64,000 bases of DNA from Massilia eburnea (GTDB lineage Bacteria; Pseudomonadota; Gammaproteobacteria; Burkholderiales; Burkholderiaceae_D): contig NZ_WNKX01000014.1 in NCBI RefSeq assembly GCF_009720745.1, forward strand, positions 62,001 through 126,000. The letters are read 5' to 3'. How positions within the stretch are numbered: position 1 is the stretch's first letter; every line of letters begins with the position of its first letter. Positions 60,721 through 64,000 of the stretch are shown one piece after another. The translations under genes and the position numbers were made by a program. Under the pieces are notes generated by a model. The model was not told the origin of the DNA and did no database searches. It saw nothing but the letters and a program-made list of their open reading frames with translations.

Positions 60721-62513
60721 GCTCCGAAGTCGTGTTTAATGGTCACGGGCTTCCTGGCGTCGACAGTTACTTTGTGGACGAAGACTGGGAAGTTGGGATT
60801 CTCCAGGCGAATTTCATGTTCGCCCAGCGGCAGCGTCAGTTTCTTCAAAGGCGGTGTGATGCCTTTCTGGACGCCGTCGACGTAGATTGTAGCCCACGGC
60901 TGGACGGCAATCGAGACGGTTCCGCTAGTAGGTGCACTTGGTTCTGCGGCGGCCGTCGCGGTATTCGGGACACCGGCCGACGCGGCAGGTCCGCCCGCCG
61001 CTGCTTTTGCGGTGGATGCGGTCGCAGGCGCGGAAGCTGCGGCAGCTTGTTGCGGCGCCGTGGCATTGGCCGCAACCGGGGCTTGCGCCGGCACAGTGCC
61101 CACTGCGCTGCCTGCAGCGGCCTGCGCTGCACCGGCGCCCTCCGAGGCAGCTGCAGACGCGCTGGCGGACTGGCTTGCCAGTTGCGCTTCCGCGCTCGCG
61201 ACTTGGGTTGCGGCGGGAGCGACGGGACTGCCATCAGCGAACCACGCGATGCCGCCAACCAGCAGCGCCAGCGCGGCGACGCCGGCGCCGATCACGGTGT
61301 TCGATGGCCGTGCGCGGACCGCAATTACCCCCGCGGCAGCAGCTGATGCAGCCTGCCTGGCTGGCTTTACCGGCTTGGCGTCGGCTTTGCTGCGGCTGGC
61401 ACGCTTGTCGGCATCGGCTGCAAGCGGCGCGGCCTTGTCGGCACTGCTGCCTTGGGTCCCGTCCGGAGCTGGCGCCGGCGCCTCTACATCAGCGGCGCGA
61501 GCAGGCTTGTCTGCCTTGTCGCTTGCCGGTGCAGCAGCCGCAGGCGCTGCGGCTCCGGCAGCAACAGGGGCCGCACTGGCCGACGACGATTTCGACGAAC
61601 TGCGCGATTGGCGCACGCCTTCAAGTCCCAGCAGGATGGCGAATTCGGCGATGGTCTGCGGACGGATTTCCGGCCTGACAGCCATGCCACGGTCAATCGC
61701 TTCCAGGAACTGGGTGCCGTAGCCTTCGCGCCCGCTGATCGCCAGCGGTTCGATCGGATCATTCAGCATGCGCGCCACGGCGGCCGGCGGAGCCTTGCCG
61801 GTAATGGCGGCGTACATCACCGCCGACAGCGAATAGATATCGGTCCACGGCCCCTGGCGCATCGACTCGTCGTCCGCGTACTGTTCGACCGGTGCAAAGC
61901 CAGGCTTCAGGATCACGGTCAGCGACTGCGCCATGTCCTGCACGATCTGGCGCGCGGCGCCGAAATCGAGCAGCACGGGTTTGCCGTCCGGCTGGATCAT
62001 GATGTTCTCGGGCGAGACATCGCGGTGCAGGATGCTGGCGGCATACAGCTTATCCAGCGCGCTCAGGATTGGTTTCAGCAGGCGTTTCAGCCAGGCCTCG
62101 TTCACCAGTTCCGGGTTGTCGCGCAATACCGACTTCAGGGTGCGGCCTTCGTAATAGCGCATCACCATATAGGCCGTGCCGTGCTGCTCCCAGAAACGGT
62201 ACACCTTGACCAGCGCAGGATGGTCGAACTGCGCCAGCAGGCGCGCTTCGTTGATAAAGCTGCGCAGGCCCGCTTCAAACGCCTCCGCATGGCGCTTGGA
62301 GCGCACGGACACGGTGTGCTCGGTCGAACGCGCAGCGAGCGCAGATGGCATGTATTCCTTGATCGCCACGGTACGCTGCAGCGAGTGGTCGAAAGCGAGA
62401 TAGACGATGCCGAAGCCGCCCTCCCCGATCACCTGGCGGATTTCGAATTCTGAGATGCGGGTGCCAATCGGCAGGCAATTTGGCAGGTTGATCAACTCAG
62501 CTGCTTTGTTCAT
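60717..62513 (-). CDS. T6SS-associated Ser/Thr protein kinase (PpkA-like)
   Basis: A 598-residue membrane kinase. Kinase elements are GEGGFGIVYLAFDH (P-loop), IKEYMP (lysine), HRDVSPENIM (catalytic Asp), DFGAARQ and the APVEQY activation end. A variable Ala/Lys linker, a single membrane segment (near residue 410, GAGVAALALLVGGIAW) and a periplasmic C-terminal PEGA-like domain (TIYVDGVQKGITPPLKKLTLPLGEHEI) follow. Such kinases phosphorylate the FHA protein of T6SS. It is joined to the phosphatase by ATGA. Confidence 0.92.
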   Translation of the reverse strand: MNKAAELINLPNCLPIGTRISEFEIRQVIGEGGFGIVYLAFDHSLQRTVAIKEYMPSALAARSTEHTVSVRSKRHAEAFEAGLRSFINEARLLAQFDHPALVKVYRFWEQHGTAYMVMRYYEGRTLKSVLRDNPELVNEAWLKRLLKPILSALDKLYAASILHRDVSPENIMIQPDGKPVLLDFGAARQIVQDMAQSLTVILKPGFAPVEQYADDESMRQGPWTDIYSLSAVMYAAITGKAPPAAVARMLNDPIEPLAISGREGYGTQFLEAIDRGMAVRPEIRPQTIAEFAILLGLEGVRQSRSSSKSSSASAAPVAAGAAAPAAAAPASDKADKPARAADVEAPAPAPDGTQGSSADKAAPLAADADKRASRSKADAKPVKPARQAASAAAAGVIAVRARPSNTVIGAGVAALALLVGGIAWFADGSPVAPAATQVASAEAQLASQSASASAAASEGAGAAQAAAGSAVGTVPAQAPVAANATAPQQAAAASAPATASTAKAAAGGPAASAGVPNTATAAAEPSAPTSGTVSIAVQPWATIYVDGVQKGITPPLKKLTLPLGEHEIRLENPNFPVFVHKVTVDARKPVTIKHDFGA

Positions 62514-63280
62514 GAAGCGTCACCAATAAAGATAGCCTGCGCGCTGTAGTTGTCCCGAGCCTTGTGCACCAGGCCCGCGCGCTCGTCGGCCAGGGCGCAG
62601 ATCGCAGCCAGCCATTCTTGCGCGCTGCCCGCTTTCGCCAGCAGCAATTCCATCTGCGGCTCGGCGACCCATTCCCACAGGCCGTCGGTGCAGATCAGGA
62701 TTGCATCGCCGGCGCGCAGGGCCAGCGGAGGTTGCACAGAAGGAGGCACTTCATTTTCGGTGCCAATAGCAGCATACAGCACATTGCGCTTGGGATGGCT
62801 GCGCGGATCGGCGCCTGCTGCCAGGCCGGCGTCGATCATTTGCTGCACCATGCTGTGATCGCGCGTGGCCTGCAACAGGCGGCCGGCGCGGAACAGGTAG
62901 ATGCGAGTGTCGCCCATGTGCGCCCATGTCGCTTGCGCGCCGGCGCGGTCCACCAGGGCCAGCGCCACGGTGGCGCTCATGCCTTGCAGCGATGGGCGCG
63001 CCCTCTTGCTGCGGGCCACGGCGATGGCCGCCTCGGCCACCATGGCCGGCGTGGCGTCGGCGCTGAAGGCCGGCCGCTCGCCGAAATTGCTCAAGACCGA
63101 TTGCACCACCGTTTGCGCCGCGACCTCGCCGCCTTCATGGCCGCCGGCGCCGTCCGAAATGACGAAGCAGGCCAGTTCGCCGCGTTCGGCGCGGCCAATG
63201 GCATCCTGGTTGGACGCACGTCCGCCGACGGAGGACACCTCCGCGACGTTGAGCGCAATGCGCTGGGGCATATCGGCCAT
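62510..63280 (-). CDS. PP2C-type phosphatase (PppA/Stp-like)
   Basis: A 256-residue serine/threonine phosphatase that would reverse the kinase in T6SS control. Metal-binding motifs are NQDAIGRAERGELACFVISDGAGGHEGGEVAA (core SDGAGGHEGG), THMGDTRIYLFRAG-like WAHMGDTRIYLF, LICTDGLWEWV and DNYSAQAIFI. The start ATG 63280 is 12 bases after the TagH-like gene stop; the stop overlaps the kinase start. Confidence 0.93.
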   Translation of the reverse strand: MADMPQRIALNVAEVSSVGGRASNQDAIGRAERGELACFVISDGAGGHEGGEVAAQTVVQSVLSNFGERPAFSADATPAMVAEAAIAVARSKRARPSLQGMSATVALALVDRAGAQATWAHMGDTRIYLFRAGRLLQATRDHSMVQQMIDAGLAAGADPRSHPKRNVLYAAIGTENEVPPSVQPPLALRAGDAILICTDGLWEWVAEPQMELLLAKAGSAQEWLAAICALADERAGLVHKARDNYSAQAIFIGDAS

Positions 63281-63292
63281 GGGTGCTACTCC

Positions 63293-63895
63293 TTACTCCA
63301 ATGTATCCAGCTTGCGTTCGTAGGCGGCGAGGAAGGCGTCGCCCAGCGATGCGTGGAAGTCGGCGCTTGTGGCCTTGGCCAGGGCCGCGTGCTTTTCGCA
63401 GTAGTGGTCCCACAGCGCCGCCTTGCGCAGCGGCGGCAGCATCGCGGTCAGCGGGCTGGCGCGATGGCGGGCAGCGAGGGTTTCCGGCGCCAGGCGCTTC
63501 AGGGCTTCCGCCACGGCGCCTTCCATGCCGGCCTTGACGCACTTCTGATGCGCGGCCAGGTCGGCGAAGGCGTCTTCCAGCGCTTCCACCGGGCCCATAA
63601 AGCCAGGCATTTTCTTGCGCAGCATCTGGGTCTTGGCGGCCAGGCTGTCAGGCAGGAATTTCAGGGGATTGTTATTGCGCACCACCACCACGGTTGCATC
63701 GGCGTGGATGTCGCGTTTGAGTTCAGCTCGATTTCCCAGCAGACTGTGGGCTCCGCCAATCGAGGTGGCTACCAGCTTGCCCAGCATTTCCATGAATTCT
63801 GGCGTGAGTTGCCAGTTGGGTTGCACCCCTGCGCCGCGCTGGAAAGCGGCCATCAGGGTCTCGGCGGTATGGTTTTCGGTCGAAGTTTCGAGCAT
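63293..63895 (-). CDS. Stand-alone T6SS TagH/ImpI C-terminal domain protein
   Basis: A 200-residue protein that matches the C-terminal domain of T6SS-associated FHA proteins (TagH/ImpI), with ETLMAAFQRGAG, KFLPDSLAAKTQML, PVEALEDAFADLAAHQ and LWDHYCEKHAAL. The FHA domain that is normally N-terminal is missing. AGGAGA precedes the ATG and a sigma-54-like promoter lies 26 bases upstream, so this is a separate gene and not a truncated fragment. It begins the phosphatase, kinase and tssQ unit. Confidence 0.82.
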   Translation of the reverse strand: MLETSTENHTAETLMAAFQRGAGVQPNWQLTPEFMEMLGKLVATSIGGAHSLLGNRAELKRDIHADATVVVVRNNNPLKFLPDSLAAKTQMLRKKMPGFMGPVEALEDAFADLAAHQKCVKAGMEGAVAEALKRLAPETLAARHRASPLTAMLPPLRKAALWDHYCEKHAALAKATSADFHASLGDAFLAAYERKLDTLE

Positions 63896-63920
63896 CGGGG
63901 GTCTCCTATCCCCCTACCAT

Positions 63921-63936
63921 AGCAAAAATGATGCCA
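63921..63936 (-). promoter_or_regulatory. Predicted sigma-54 promoter of the T6SS operon
   Basis: The minus-strand sequence TGGCATCATTTTTGCT has the GG/GC spacing of -24/-12 promoters (TGGCAC-N5-TTGCW). The -12 element lies about 27 bases before the ATG at 63895, leaving a short leader that contains the ribosome site AGGAGA. Upstream-binding enhancer sites would lie beyond 64000. Confidence 0.7.
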
Positions 63937-64000
63937 ATCGGAAACTGATTAATGGCTATCGTGCGCGCTTCCGGTCAAGAATAGCACAATTACAACACCT

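Noticed and set aside
63293..63895. Frameshift or truncation of a full TagH gene
   Set aside because: A ribosome site and promoter-like element lie just upstream, and no FHA sequence was found in other frames of 63896-64000.

Overview
The window looks like chromosomal DNA of a Gram-negative betaproteobacterium of the Oxalobacteraceae type (Massilia, Duganella or Janthinobacterium relatives). This is an inference from high GC, strong GC3 bias, many ATGA/TGATG gene junctions, a caa3-like/aa3 oxidase cluster with DUF2909 and DUF2970 neighbours, UbiA, type IV pilus ATPases and a TssQ-type T6SS lipoprotein. No rRNA, tRNA, CRISPR array, transposase or prophage was found.

Layout. (1) 1-6.9 kb: cytochrome c oxidase genes on the minus strand (ctaC, ctaD, a 38-residue assembly peptide, ctaG, DUF2970, ctaE), then a bidirectional terminator, a convergent DUF2909 gene, and SURF1, an Sco-like protein and ctaA (cut by the window edge). 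(2) 7-9.2 kb: BioC-like methyltransferase, ComF-like protein and TrmL. (3) 9.2-23.4 kb: a cobalamin supply region on the minus strand. A 15-gene, almost fully translationally coupled operon runs cbiMNQO (cobalt uptake), cobM, cbiX, cobH, cbiD, cobL, cobI, cbiG, cobE, cobJ, a thioredoxin-like ferredoxin and bluB. A TonB-dependent receptor follows. The operon and the receptor each have their own cobalamin riboswitch and recognisable promoter. (4) 23.5-28.7 kb: accessory genes: YetF-like protein, divergent AraC/SDR pair, a small barrel-like protein, and four low-GC-looking orphan genes, one resembling immunity-type proteins. (5) 28.4-44.1 kb: envelope, motility and signalling: rfaE2, a PilU paralogue, oxyR, ubiA, DUF883, a periplasmic solute-binding protein, an RpfC-like hybrid kinase, proC, yggS, pilT, pilU, glutathione peroxidase, and a coupled MHYT hybrid kinase/HD-GYP regulator pair. 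(6) 44.1-58.9 kb: glcDEF, PduO-type adenosyltransferase, a LysR regulator, SGNH hydrolase, M48 peptidase, a secreted unknown, the xseB-ispA-dxs operon, and a Rieske oxygenase/DMT exporter/sulfurtransferase group. (7) 58.9-64 kb: a long imperfect inverted repeat, a Cys/Ser/Gly-tailed unknown protein, and the start of a T6SS regulatory operon (TagH-type C-terminal domain, PP2C phosphatase, Ser/Thr kinase, TssQ) preceded by a sigma-54-like promoter.

How it fits together. Cobalt uptake, early cobalt insertion and ring contraction in the anaerobic (CbiD/CbiG) style, and aerobic dimethylbenzimidazole synthesis (BluB) are placed under B12 feedback; the late and nucleotide-loop genes, and any precorrin-6A reductase, are outside the window. 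The PilT/PilU and c-di-GMP signalling genes are adjacent, suggesting a surface-behaviour module. The kinase/phosphatase/TagH-like set suggests threonine-phosphorylation control of a T6SS lying beyond base 64000. The most interesting less-explained items are the cbiM start-codon hairpin, the bluB/TonB-receptor promoter embedded in the bluB stop codon, the ferredoxin in the corrin operon, the stand-alone TagH C-terminal protein behind a sigma-54-like promoter, and the Cys-repeat protein next to the long inverted repeat.
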